13,128 nucleotides of DNA from Actinomycetota bacterium (GCA_023379725.1 JAMCPC010000113.1:18784-31911); one strand, 5' to 3'. Positions 7,137 to 13,128 are shown, numbered from the stretch's first letter. The notes: generated by a model not told the origin, from the sequence alone. Made by a program: numbers and translations.

Positions 7137-7664
7137 TCAAGCATTCTTTGACCATGACAAAGGCATGCTTGCAGGTATAGAAGCTTCACAATTTGTCCCA
7201 TCATATGACGAGTACCAGGTTCCCATTGCAAGTGCTTCATTGGACGCAGGCAGGTGGTAGGTTGCATGGGAAGCAACTTCCAGTGCCATAAAGCACGAAC
7301 CAGTGTCCGAACGAATGGCAATATACACTACTTCAGGATGCACCTTGGATGGCCATGGAGGTACATAGTAACTCACAATTGATGGACCGGTAGATACACT
7401 GGTTGTCCAATGTAGATAACCGTCTACTGCCTCCAAATGCTCTACCGCAACATAACTGAACGACCGGTAGGCCTGTCCAGACTGGTAGTATACCTCTTTG
7501 GTTGCACTGATGGCACTTGACAGATTGCTGGCAACTACCTTATCCAAGCCGTGATTACGTCTAGCTGAATATATCAAGTACGAGGAAGCAGCGCCTACTA
7601 TGACAAGCACAACTACCACTATGAACTCCCATATGGTCATAGGATGCTTGGCACCTCTACTCAC
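7137..7664 (-). CDS. Pilin-like membrane protein encoded with a two-component system
   Basis: A 175-residue protein with a short basic leader (SRGAKHP), then MTIWEFIVVVVLVIVGAASS as a single N-terminal helix. The Glu five residues into this segment matches the Glu+5 of type IV pilins, but the residue before the expected cleavage point is Pro rather than Gly, so this is a degenerate class III signal at best. The ectodomain has EVYYQSGQAYRSF, VSTGPSIVSYY, DTGSCFMALEVAS, GTWYSS and TNCEA, with two cysteines likely to pair. The start GTG overlaps the sensor kinase stop as GTGA; an ATG at 7640 is the alternative. It is the third gene after the response regulator and kinase. It may be a minor pilin, a pseudopilin or an envelope sensor partner of the kinase; which is not decidable here. 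Confidence 0.78.
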   Translation of the reverse strand: MSRGAKHPMTIWEFIVVVVLVIVGAASSYLIYSARRNHGLDKVVASNLSSAISATKEVYYQSGQAYRSFSYVAVEHLEAVDGYLHWTTSVSTGPSIVSYYVPPWPSKVHPEVVYIAIRSDTGSCFMALEVASHATYHLPASNEALAMGTWYSSYDGTNCEASIPASMPLSWSKNA

Positions 7665-9625
7665 TGAGAACTCGCTTTCCCAGTGTAATCTGTGGAATAT
7701 GGCACAAAAACCTCTATGGATGTACCTGCATTTTTTGGCAGTGCGTCGGCACCGTTTATTCTGCTTCTCAGTGTAGATCTGATATACAGGCGACCGCCTA
7801 ACGAACTAACCCTCTCTCGCATCCCCGCCAGTCCCATCGTATGGTTTGGAGAAGAATATACCGTACCGGATTCAAACCCATCCCCATCATCATTGACAAG
7901 AAAATGTAAGTTGCCTCTCTCCGCCTCCAGGCCAACTGCGACATGAGTTGCATGCGAATGCCTTTCCACATTGGAAAGCGCCTCTTGAGCCACCCTGAAT
8001 AAACAACTCTCCACTTGAGGTGATGGTCTCCACTCCATTCCATGAACTCCCAGAGTAGTCTTTATGCCTGTCCTCTCCTCAAGCTCAGACAAAAGTCGTG
8101 ATATGGCTGTGACCAGCCCAAGATCATCTAGTATGGAAGGACGTAATCCCCTAGCTATAGACCTCAATTCGCTCACTGCCCCCTCAGCAACTTCGCGGAC
8201 ACGGTCCAGCTCCTGCTGCTTCCCTTCTACTCCACCAGAGACTACGTCTACCTGCCTACATAAGTGAATAAGAGATTGCAACGGTCCGTCATGTAACTCT
8301 TGTGCCAAGCGTTTACGCTCGTCTTCCTGCGCGCCTAAAACTTTCCTGGCATATAACTCTGCGTTTTTCAGGCTGACAGCCTCTGAGGTAACATCCTCCA
8401 GTATAACTTGAAGGATAGGTTGGCTGTACTCATCGTGGATTGCAGTAACGGATGGCCTGAATAGGTAGATACCCTCTCCTGACCTGATCTCCACCAACGG
8501 AACAGCTTTCTCGGTAACACTGTCATCATCGTTGCGCATTCCCAACGCATCTTTTCCACCAAAATAATCCCTTCTGTTAATATCTTGGATGCCGATCACG
8601 CGGGATTCGCTGGATTCGTCATAGCCATTTACACTTGAAAGGGGGGCATGGAACAGATGACCGCTGGAGGGGCTTACATCCCCTGTATGACCATCCCTGC
8701 CGTCCTCTCTGATGTTACTCTCCATTGCCTGAGCGTCGTTATTGATACCGCCTCCTTCCATGCCGGGCGAGCCTGCCCTGTCTGGTAAAAGCATCACTTT
8801 CCGAGTAGTATCTAATGGTGGCGTATTAAGCATGGGATAAGCATCTCCAATTGCACGAGACCCAAGAGCGAGAAGCTCTCTGGCAGCATCTTGCCCTACT
8901 ATTGCAGCGAGGTCAAGGTTGCCATGGTACTCATGTAGTCGCTTGCGAACCAACTCGAGGTTCTCTTTGTTACCATCTATGCCAACATCCCCATTGCTCC
9001 CCGGAAACAACTTTGCGGCTGCAGGATTCACTTCAAGCACTTTTCCGCTATGGCTGACCAGGAAAATAGGTGAATCATTGGATTCAAACAGGCTATGGTA
9101 TCTTGCCTCTGCCGCTAGATGCGCCCGACGAGACCCTTCAGCACGAAGTCTTGCACTACGTTCGGCACTTACCTGACGACCTACCAAAGTTGCAATGACT
9201 GCGAGAACAAGCACCTGCATAGCTTGAGCCCATACCCCTACATAGCTTCTTTCCTGGTAATAAGCCATTATGCGAGGTATGCTCAGTATCAGCACCCACA
9301 TGGCGGCACTCACGCCTCCCTCAGTAGATACATTCAACGCCAGGTACAGAATAGGGATCAGGAATACAGCCAGCGTAGTCAACTCGGGCTGAGCAGTGAC
9401 TATACCGGCTCCGAGACCGATGGACATGACCATGCGGGCTACATAAAGGCTGGCTATGACTAGGATAGTTATCCAGTATCGCCCATCTCGATAGTATGGA
9501 CGCTCATTACCGGATATATTCTGAAAGGCATTACCTGATGTACTATTACCTGATGTACTATCGGTAGAGTGATCCGCAGACAAATGTTTATTACCGGTCA
9601 CAAAAATTTTATTACCACCAGACAT
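7661..9625 (-). CDS. Membrane sensor histidine kinase, NarX/DesK-like (HisKA_3)
   Basis: A 654-residue kinase that should phosphorylate the response regulator encoded just upstream. Residues 1-48 are hydrophilic and Gly/Asn/Ser-rich. Four membrane helices lie at about 49-72, 81-100, 105-120 and 128-149. A PAS-like start (YHSLFESNDSPIFLVSHSGKVLEVNPAAAKLF, 176-207) is separated from a PAS-like end (IYLFRPSVTAIHDEY to LEDVTSEA, 386-416) by about 165 polar, low-complexity residues. The HisKA_3 H-box is ERKRLAQELHDGPLQSLIHL with His445. The ATPase domain has EALSNVERH (Asn552), NDDGDGF (578-584) and GLAGMRERV (598-606). Start ATG at 9625 lies 48 bases after the regulator stop. The signal sensed is unknown; no extracytoplasmic domain of any size is present between the helices. 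Confidence 0.92.
   Translation of the reverse strand: MSGGNKIFVTGNKHLSADHSTDSTSGNSTSGNAFQNISGNERPYYRDGRYWITILVIASLYVARMVMSIGLGAGIVTAQPELTTLAVFLIPILYLALNVSTEGGVSAAMWVLILSIPRIMAYYQERSYVGVWAQAMQVLVLAVIATLVGRQVSAERSARLRAEGSRRAHLAAEARYHSLFESNDSPIFLVSHSGKVLEVNPAAAKLFPGSNGDVGIDGNKENLELVRKRLHEYHGNLDLAAIVGQDAARELLALGSRAIGDAYPMLNTPPLDTTRKVMLLPDRAGSPGMEGGGINNDAQAMESNIREDGRDGHTGDVSPSSGHLFHAPLSSVNGYDESSESRVIGIQDINRRDYFGGKDALGMRNDDDSVTEKAVPLVEIRSGEGIYLFRPSVTAIHDEYSQPILQVILEDVTSEAVSLKNAELYARKVLGAQEDERKRLAQELHDGPLQSLIHLCRQVDVVSGGVEGKQQELDRVREVAEGAVSELRSIARGLRPSILDDLGLVTAISRLLSELEERTGIKTTLGVHGMEWRPSPQVESCLFRVAQEALSNVERHSHATHVAVGLEAERGNLHFLVNDDGDGFESGTVYSSPNHTMGLAGMRERVSSLGGRLYIRSTLRSRINGADALPKNAGTSIEVFVPYSTDYTGKASSQ
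9530..9559 (-). repeat. 15-bp tandem repeat in the kinase N-terminus
   Basis: ATTACCTGATGTACT occurs twice head to tail at 9530-9544 and 9545-9559 (plus-strand reading). It encodes the repeated STSGN units in the N-terminal polar segment and keeps the frame. Further ATTACC copies nearby encode the GN of NISGN, TGNK and GGNK, so this tail seems to grow by slippage. Confidence 0.85.
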
Positions 9626-9673
9626 CTGCCGCTCTACTACCTATGGTATTCAGTGTCGATGACGGCTTTCTTA

Positions 9674-10549
9674 TTACAAAGATGTATCATCTTGCGACTT
9701 TGCCTCAGTTGCAACCATTCCACTGCTGTACGCGTAACGCATAAGCTCTGCCCTCGAATGCAAACCAAGTTTTGTGAAAATCCTACCCAGATGCCCTTCT
9801 ACCGTCCTCACGCTTATATAGAGCTGCGATGCAATGGATTTATTGGGAAGACCCATACCTACCAGCTTGATAACGCTAATTTCACGGTCGGATAAAAGAC
9901 CGCTACTCTCCCTGCCAAATTCATCCATCCGTCCTTCTCCTGGTTCCTCAGCGTCCCGTCCAAGAAAGGTCTTATGTCCATATTGACCTGATTGATCATC
10001 GGGCATCGCCACCGAAGGTGATCCTACGATATTTGTTACATACGTATTTGCTGCATATGCATTCGTTACGGATGTTTCGCCGGTGCTATCACCATGATGG
10101 TCAGTTTGCCTGGACTCCTCATCCTTACGTAGCCGTTTAAGGATGCTCGGGTCAAGAACTACCATCCCATCAGCGGCAGAGAGTACTGCGTTTATCAATT
10201 CTTCCGATTTGACGGTCTTCAGTAAAAATCCCGATACGCCCAAGGACAGGGCACTTTGAATATAATCATCGTCATCGTATGCACTCAAGACTACAATCTT
10301 TACATCATGGTTTTTCGCTACTACCTGCCGTGCCGCTTCAAGGCCATTACCATCGGGAAGTCTAATGTCCATTAAAACCACATCTGGCTGTACTGACCCT
10401 ACTACGTCAATTGCCTCCCGCACCGTTCCCGCCTCACCTATCACATGCAACTTCTCGCTTTGCTCCAATATTTGGCGTGTGCCGGCGCGCAGTACCACGT
10501 GATCATCGACCACGACTACACTGCAAACAGCCACCCCTGTTTCACTCAT
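9674..10549 (-). CDS. NarL/LuxR-family response regulator
   Basis: A 291-residue DNA-binding regulator. Residues 10-125 are the receiver domain: acidic pocket Asp15 and Asp16, phosphoacceptor Asp61 in VLMDIRLPDG, Ser89 at the switch position and Lys111. Residues 217-278 are a LuxR-type helix-turn-helix with LSDREISVIKLVGMGLPNKS and the recognition helix region SVRTVEGHLGRIFTKLGLHSRAEL. The two are joined by a linker of about 75 residues rich in Thr, Asn, Asp and Gly, much longer than the usual 20 or so. It is the first gene of the regulator-kinase-pilin-like operon. The ATG at 10549 lies 7 bases after a perfect TATAAT, so its mRNA is probably leaderless. Targets are unknown; the operon itself and the divergent gene are candidates. 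Confidence 0.93.
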   Translation of the reverse strand: MSETGVAVCSVVVVDDHVVLRAGTRQILEQSEKLHVIGEAGTVREAIDVVGSVQPDVVLMDIRLPDGNGLEAARQVVAKNHDVKIVVLSAYDDDDYIQSALSLGVSGFLLKTVKSEELINAVLSAADGMVVLDPSILKRLRKDEESRQTDHHGDSTGETSVTNAYAANTYVTNIVGSPSVAMPDDQSGQYGHKTFLGRDAEEPGEGRMDEFGRESSGLLSDREISVIKLVGMGLPNKSIASQLYISVRTVEGHLGRIFTKLGLHSRAELMRYAYSSGMVATEAKSQDDTSL

Positions 10550-10556
10550 ACTACGA

Positions 10557-10562
10557 ATTATA
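10557..10562 (-). promoter_or_regulatory. Consensus -10 box TATAAT of the two-component operon, leaderless geometry
   Basis: On the minus strand TATAAT (10562-10557) is followed by seven bases and then the ATG. Transcription would start at or within a base or two of the start codon. No Shine-Dalgarno could fit. A -35 match at the usual distance is poor, so the promoter may need an activator. Confidence 0.55.
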
Positions 10563-10575
10563 CCTCAAAAATAAA

Positions 10576-10590
10576 CCTATTGGTCATAGG
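10576..10590. promoter_or_regulatory. Inverted repeat upstream of the regulator -10 box, possible operator
   Basis: CCTAT-TGGTC-ATAGG has perfect 5-bp arms around a 5-bp centre. It is centred about 34 bases upstream of the regulator start, where a -35 box or an activator site would sit. Autoregulation is an inference from position only. Confidence 0.35.
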
Positions 10591-10661
10591 AATTCAAAAA
10601 CAGGGACACTACCGCTGTAATATCGGTAGGATACCCAGAGCAATATTGTAGCCATTAATAC

Positions 10662-10690
10662 TCGACATTCATGCGTCAAGCCACTATAAT
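10662..10690 (+). promoter_or_regulatory. Strong sigma-70-type promoter
   Basis: TCGACA (10662-10667) and TATAAT (10685-10690) are separated by exactly 17 bp and match the consensus at 5 and 6 of 6 positions. This is the best promoter in the window. The start site would be near 10697, leaving about 217 nt before the next gene at 10914. Confidence 0.6.
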
Positions 10691-10697
10691 GCATTAT
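10686..10697. promoter_or_regulatory. 12-bp perfect palindrome over the -10 box, possible operator
   Basis: ATAATGCATTAT is a perfect palindrome that covers most of the TATAAT box and reaches the predicted start site. A dimeric repressor bound here would block the promoter. AT-rich palindromes also occur by chance, so the regulatory role is unproven. Confidence 0.35.
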
Positions 10698-10719
10698 TGC
10701 GTTCATATTGAACCGACAT

Positions 10720-10742
10720 GCCGGAAGTTAGCAAATTTCGGC
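10720..10742 (+). other. Potential RNA hairpin in the predicted leader
   Basis: GCCGGAA (10720-10726) can pair with TTTCGGC (10736-10742) through a 7-bp stem with one G-U pair and a 9-nt loop. It lies about 23 nt after the predicted start of transcription. No run of T follows, so it is not an intrinsic terminator. Confidence 0.4.
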
Positions 10743-10766
10743 AGTAGTATGATGCAGTAGTATGAT
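10741..10766. repeat. 13-bp perfect tandem repeat
   Basis: GCAGTAGTATGAT occurs twice head to tail at 10741-10753 and 10754-10766 in the predicted leader of the 580-residue gene. It is non-coding. Confidence 0.85.
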
Positions 10767-10843
10767 ACTGAAGAAGTAGCATAACGCTGGAGGCTAGTAA
10801 GAACAAGATTGAACGTACTGGATAGTAGCCGATATTGTAAAAT

Positions 10844-10873
10844 TTGTTGATCTGTTAATTATGGTACCATACT
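10844..10873 (+). promoter_or_regulatory. Weak second promoter candidate close to the 580-residue gene
   Basis: TTGTTG (10844-10849) and CATACT (10868-10873) are 18 bp apart. A perfect 10-bp palindrome ATGGTACCAT at 10861-10870 overlaps the -10 candidate. Matches are modest, so this may be only an operator or chance. Confidence 0.25.
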
Positions 10874-10913
10874 AAAGCGGTTCAACGGAAGTAGAGACGA
10901 AGCAGGAGAAGAC

Positions 10914-12656
10914 ATGGCAGATAGGTCATACCAAGGTGACACAGCTGGCGAGCAGCCATCACCATCTGAGTTGGTCAAGTCTATGGCCATCTCGTCTGCT
11001 GAACTATGGCATGAGATTCTAGATAGGCTAACTCAAGTGCAGCAAAGCCAAGCAGCACTGGCACGTTCAATTGATGACCTGGGTTCAATAATAAAAAACG
11101 CCCTTCCCTCACTAGCGGAAGCTACCTCGACTACCCAGACACTACCTCCACCGGCAGCACAGCAGGCTCAAGTACCTACATTGCCCCCCTCACTGGCCCC
11201 TATGTCTCCTCAGGCCGGTACTACTTCGATGGTACAACCTCCTTCTGTTGCAGGATCATCTGTTTCTTCGCCAAGCATCCATCCTGGTGCTATCCCTGGA
11301 GCACCATCGGGCGGCACACTTACAAATCCGTTCCTGTCGCAAACGCCGCCAAGGGGACCATCCACACCGGGCACTCCACCAATAGCTCCTCCCGGGTCTG
11401 GCATGCCGCCGATGCCGCCTGGTACACCTCCAGTTGCGCCGCCTGGTACACCTCAATCCCCCAGGACTCCTCAGGCAACCGCCCCTCAGCGGATAGCACC
11501 CCCAGCAGCAGGTACACCAAGTTCTCCCACAGAAGCTCCCGAACCGCTCTTCTTCGTTCCCCCACTGGTAAGTCAAACTCAAGATGCGGGTGAGCTTCCC
11601 ACTGCCATGCCACCCACTGCCGCACCACCATCGCCAATAGCTGCATCGCCCACGACAGCACCGCCATCGACTCCCACTACTGGCACAGGTAGCATACCGC
11701 CAATGCCTGCACCAGCACAACCAACGCCATCGCAAACAGGTGCTCAAAAAGATGCCATAGTACCACCTCCAAGCGTACCCAGCATGCCGAGTGCGCCGCC
11801 TCTCATGCCGTTGCCTGGAGATACCCATACCCAGCCATCAGCCACCCCTACCAAGCAGGCAGAGCCAATAAACATCGTACAGGGGAGTTCAGATGACGCA
11901 CTCAATGCCATATTGGCAGCTGAATTCAGTGACTCAGGGTCGACAGCTGGGGGGTCATTAGCTACGAATACTGCGTCTGCTATCACCAAGCAACCAATTC
12001 CTCAAATAGCCGAAGAAGCCCAGCTCGATTCATTACTTGGAAAAGAGTTTTCGGCTACTTCTACCGGTACCGGTACTGCTCCTGCTCCTGTACCCGCTAC
12101 CACGGAATTACCAACCCCACCGGCATCGATACCTGCAACACAACTGGGGTTCCAAGTCAGCCCTGCATCCATCCTGGCGGAGTCACCACGCCAACAAGTA
12201 CCGTCGAGCACTAAATCACCGGCCTCTCCTCCACCAGCAGAGCATACTCAAGGATTCCCTCACCCTCAGGTGCCGCATTTGAATGCTCCACCCCCTCCGG
12301 TACCTATGCCAGCGTATGCACCCGTACCGGAGGCTCCACCACCTGTCGAGAAGGAGAAGCCAAAGTCAATAGCAGAGTCACTTCCCAAGATAGAAAGACC
12401 AGTGATTCAGCCGCTACCGGCCACCCCCGGCATGCCGCCTCCGGCAATGGGATTTGAAATACCAGAACCAATGCTGGGTGGATCATCTGGCCAACCATCC
12501 AGCGCATCTGATTCGGATACTTTTAGCATGGCAAGCCAGATACTAGATGCCGCTCCGGAGGTACCGGAGGAAGAGGAGCAAAAAGAGGCTCCCATAGCAG
12601 AAGATATAGTCCTTGGAAGCAAACATAAAAAAGCTTCCCGGTTCTTCCGGCTTTAG
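10914..12656 (+). CDS. Large proline-rich protein with N-terminal coiled coil, function unknown
   Basis: A 580-residue cytosolic protein with no signal peptide or membrane helix. Residues 18-70 (SELVKSMAISSAELWHEILD and on to SIIKNAL) have heptad spacing and probably form a coiled coil or helical bundle. Residues 75-320 and 385-520 are Pro/Ala/Thr/Ser/Gln-rich and surely disordered. Embedded in them are two similar short helical motifs, DALNAILAAEFS (328-339) and AQLDSLLGKEFS (369-380). The end is acidic (PEEEEQKEAP, 551-560) then basic (KHKKASRFFRL). The ATG has AGGAG 5 nt upstream. The design, an oligomerising helix plus a disordered linker plus short motifs, is that of scaffold or hub proteins, but no family is recognised. 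The stop TAG coincides with the boundary of the repeat element that follows. Confidence 0.8.
   Translation: MADRSYQGDTAGEQPSPSELVKSMAISSAELWHEILDRLTQVQQSQAALARSIDDLGSIIKNALPSLAEATSTTQTLPPPAAQQAQVPTLPPSLAPMSPQAGTTSMVQPPSVAGSSVSSPSIHPGAIPGAPSGGTLTNPFLSQTPPRGPSTPGTPPIAPPGSGMPPMPPGTPPVAPPGTPQSPRTPQATAPQRIAPPAAGTPSSPTEAPEPLFFVPPLVSQTQDAGELPTAMPPTAAPPSPIAASPTTAPPSTPTTGTGSIPPMPAPAQPTPSQTGAQKDAIVPPPSVPSMPSAPPLMPLPGDTHTQPSATPTKQAEPINIVQGSSDDALNAILAAEFSDSGSTAGGSLATNTASAITKQPIPQIAEEAQLDSLLGKEFSATSTGTGTAPAPVPATTELPTPPASIPATQLGFQVSPASILAESPRQQVPSSTKSPASPPPAEHTQGFPHPQVPHLNAPPPPVPMPAYAPVPEAPPPVEKEKPKSIAESLPKIERPVIQPLPATPGMPPPAMGFEIPEPMLGGSSGQPSSASDSDTFSMASQILDAAPEVPEEEEQKEAPIAEDIVLGSKHKKASRFFRL
11414..11454 (+). 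repeat. 17-bp direct repeats with a 24-bp period in the proline-rich coding region
   Basis: GCCGCCTGGTACACCTC is found at 11414-11430 and 11438-11454, encoding PPGTPPVAPPGTP. It is in frame and is typical of length-variable low-complexity coding sequence. Confidence 0.8.
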
Positions 12657-12834
12657 TGGTCTGTTCCACAAATAACCATGGGTTCCTGCCAGCCAGATGA
12701 CGCCCCTAATGGCATTCTTGTCCTGGGCGTAGCTCCAACTGCCCCTCCTCCTCCGCCTTGGCCTACTCACCCGAATAAACGGCTCTCTGGTCCAACCTGC
12801 CTATCCGCTGAGCCTCTCACGGGACTGACCACTA
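12654..12834. mobile_element. Candidate MITE-like element with TA-flanked inverted termini
   Basis: The left end reads TAGTGGTCTGTTCC (from 12654) and the right end, read on the minus strand from 12834, is TAGTGGTCAGTCCC: 12 of 14 positions agree. Both ends carry TA, the target duplicated by IS630/Tc1-mariner type transposases, leaving an interior of about 177 bp (12656-12832). The interior holds no convincing gene and no transposase, so it would be a non-autonomous element. The termini are short and imperfect, and the copy number in the genome is unknown. A conserved intergenic repeat of another kind is the alternative. Confidence 0.45.
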
Positions 12835-12856
12835 GTGGTTTGTCCCGCAAAATAAC
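12833..12856 (+). repeat. Third copy of the terminal repeat, direct orientation
   Basis: TAGTGGTTTGTCCCGC and the following AAAATAAC align with the left end at 12654-12676 at about 20 of 24 positions with one gap. It abuts the inverted right end, so 12820-12847 forms a near-perfect inverted repeat centred on the palindrome ACCACTAGTGGT (12828-12839). It may be the end of a second element inserted next to the first. No matching opposite end was found downstream in the window. Confidence 0.6.
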
Positions 12857-12910
12857 ATTGTACCCTTGAAGATATACCCAAGTGTCTCCGAAACTTGAAT
12901 CGAGCCAGGT

Positions 12911-13128
12911 ATGCCATCCGTTGGGACCGAAAAAGACAAAATGAATACATCAGAGCATCAGACACCTCCCGTTGCCCGGGCTAAGCCATTCAGCATAAGG
13001 ACACACGGAGATACTCGCGTAGACAACTGGTATTGGCTGAAATACTCCACGGACCCCGAAGTAGTTGCCCTGTTGGAAGCTGAGAACTCCTATACACGAT
13101 CATTATTCACACATCTTACGGACCTGCA
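12911..13128 (+). CDS. ptrB: Oligopeptidase B-like S9A peptidase (partial, runs off the window)
   Basis: Only the N-terminus is present. The residues PPVARAKPFSIRTHGDTRVD, then NWYWLKYSTDPEVVALL and EAENSYT, match the opening of the prolyl oligopeptidase/oligopeptidase B family, in which HGDTR-x-D-x-Y-x-WLR and EN-x-Y are typical. Oligopeptidase B is a cytosolic serine peptidase cleaving short peptides after Arg or Lys; the catalytic Ser, Asp and His would lie beyond the window. An in-frame TGA at 12896-12898 limits the start to ATG 12911 or ATG 12941. The conserved part begins after the second, and neither has a strong Shine-Dalgarno, so the start is open. Oligopeptidase B is preferred to prolyl oligopeptidase because of the HGDTR form, but the specificity cannot be confirmed here. 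Confidence 0.8.
   Translation, partial: MPSVGTEKDKMNTSEHQTPPVARAKPFSIRTHGDTRVDNWYWLKYSTDPEVVALLEAENSYTRSLFTHLTDL

Larger units (their letters stand above)
10550..10913. other. 364-bp divergent intergenic region, rich in regulatory-looking structure
   Basis: This gap separates the regulator operon (leftward) and the 580-residue gene (rightward). Besides the separately listed sites it holds a short inverted repeat CTACCG...CGGTAG around 10610-10630, a stray Shine-Dalgarno-like GGAGG at 10789-10793 and a nine-codon frame from ATG 10718 with no ribosome binding site. No protein gene or tRNA was seen in it. Confidence 0.7.

Noticed and set aside
9119..9463. 114-codon plus-strand frame opposite the kinase membrane region
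   Set aside because: The minus strand encodes well-formed membrane helices of a recognised kinase; this frame is a shadow with biased composition.
10718..10747. Nine-codon upstream frame (MPEVSKFRQ) in the leader of the 580-residue gene
   Set aside because: No ribosome binding site and no repeated or regulatory codons that would suggest a leader peptide.
11256..11828. Minus-strand frame rich in Cys, Arg and Trp
   Set aside because: This composition is the usual antisense of proline/alanine-rich coding DNA.
12678..12869. 63-codon forward frame, proline-containing
   Set aside because: It runs across the repeat boundary and the palindrome at 12828-12839, has no ribosome binding site and lies wholly in the repeat region; composition is not protein-like after the proline run.

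Overview
The window looks like chromosomal DNA of a deep-branching actinobacterium, most likely from the Acidimicrobiia. This is an inference from several things: the sensor kinase style (ELHDGPLQ H-box next to an LCRQ segment), the pilin-like proteins with a G-x-C ... C-x-A pattern, the proline-rich membrane-anchored protein, the acpP-rnc-mutM order, and signs of leaderless starts. Base composition is moderate (about half G+C by eye) with frequent ATA and AGA/AGG codons, unlike high-G+C streptomycetes. No rRNA, tRNA, CRISPR array or complete insertion sequence was seen.

Layout. (1) 1-2536, plus strand: a tightly coupled cluster of an acyl carrier protein, ribonuclease III, formamidopyrimidine-DNA glycosylase and a membrane-anchored pilin-like protein. 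Three of the four gene junctions around them (unknown upstream frame/acpP, acpP/rnc, mutM/pilin-like) share 4 bases between stop and start. (2) 2595-5799, minus strand: promoter, ilvE, cimA (11-bp overlap) and an unrecognised 152-residue protein. CimA makes citramalate from pyruvate and acetyl-CoA, and IlvE carries out the last transamination, so this is a branched-chain amino acid operon pointing to threonine-independent isoleucine synthesis. (3) 5843-7122, plus strand: a proline-rich, probably tail-anchored protein carrying a 0.1-kb internal duplication, then an unrecognised 104-residue protein. (4) 7137-10549, minus strand: a NarL-type response regulator, a four-helix membrane sensor histidine kinase and a small pilin-like membrane protein, in that transcriptional order. 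(5) 10550-10913: a 364-bp divergent intergenic region with a consensus-like promoter, a 12-bp palindrome on its -10 box, a hairpin and a 13-bp tandem repeat. (6) 10914-12656, plus strand: a 580-residue protein with a coiled-coil start and a long proline-rich body. (7) 12654-12856: short TA-flanked inverted and direct repeats resembling a MITE. (8) 12911 to the end: the start of an oligopeptidase B-like S9 peptidase, cut by the window edge.

The least ordinary parts are: the two-component system cotranscribed with a pilin-like protein that resembles a second one next to mutM; the TA-bounded repeat that touches the stop codon of the 580-residue gene; the strong promoter far upstream of that gene; and the -10-like hexamers 6-7 nt before three start codons, which suggest leaderless mRNAs. 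All functional calls come from reading motifs by eye; no searches were run.
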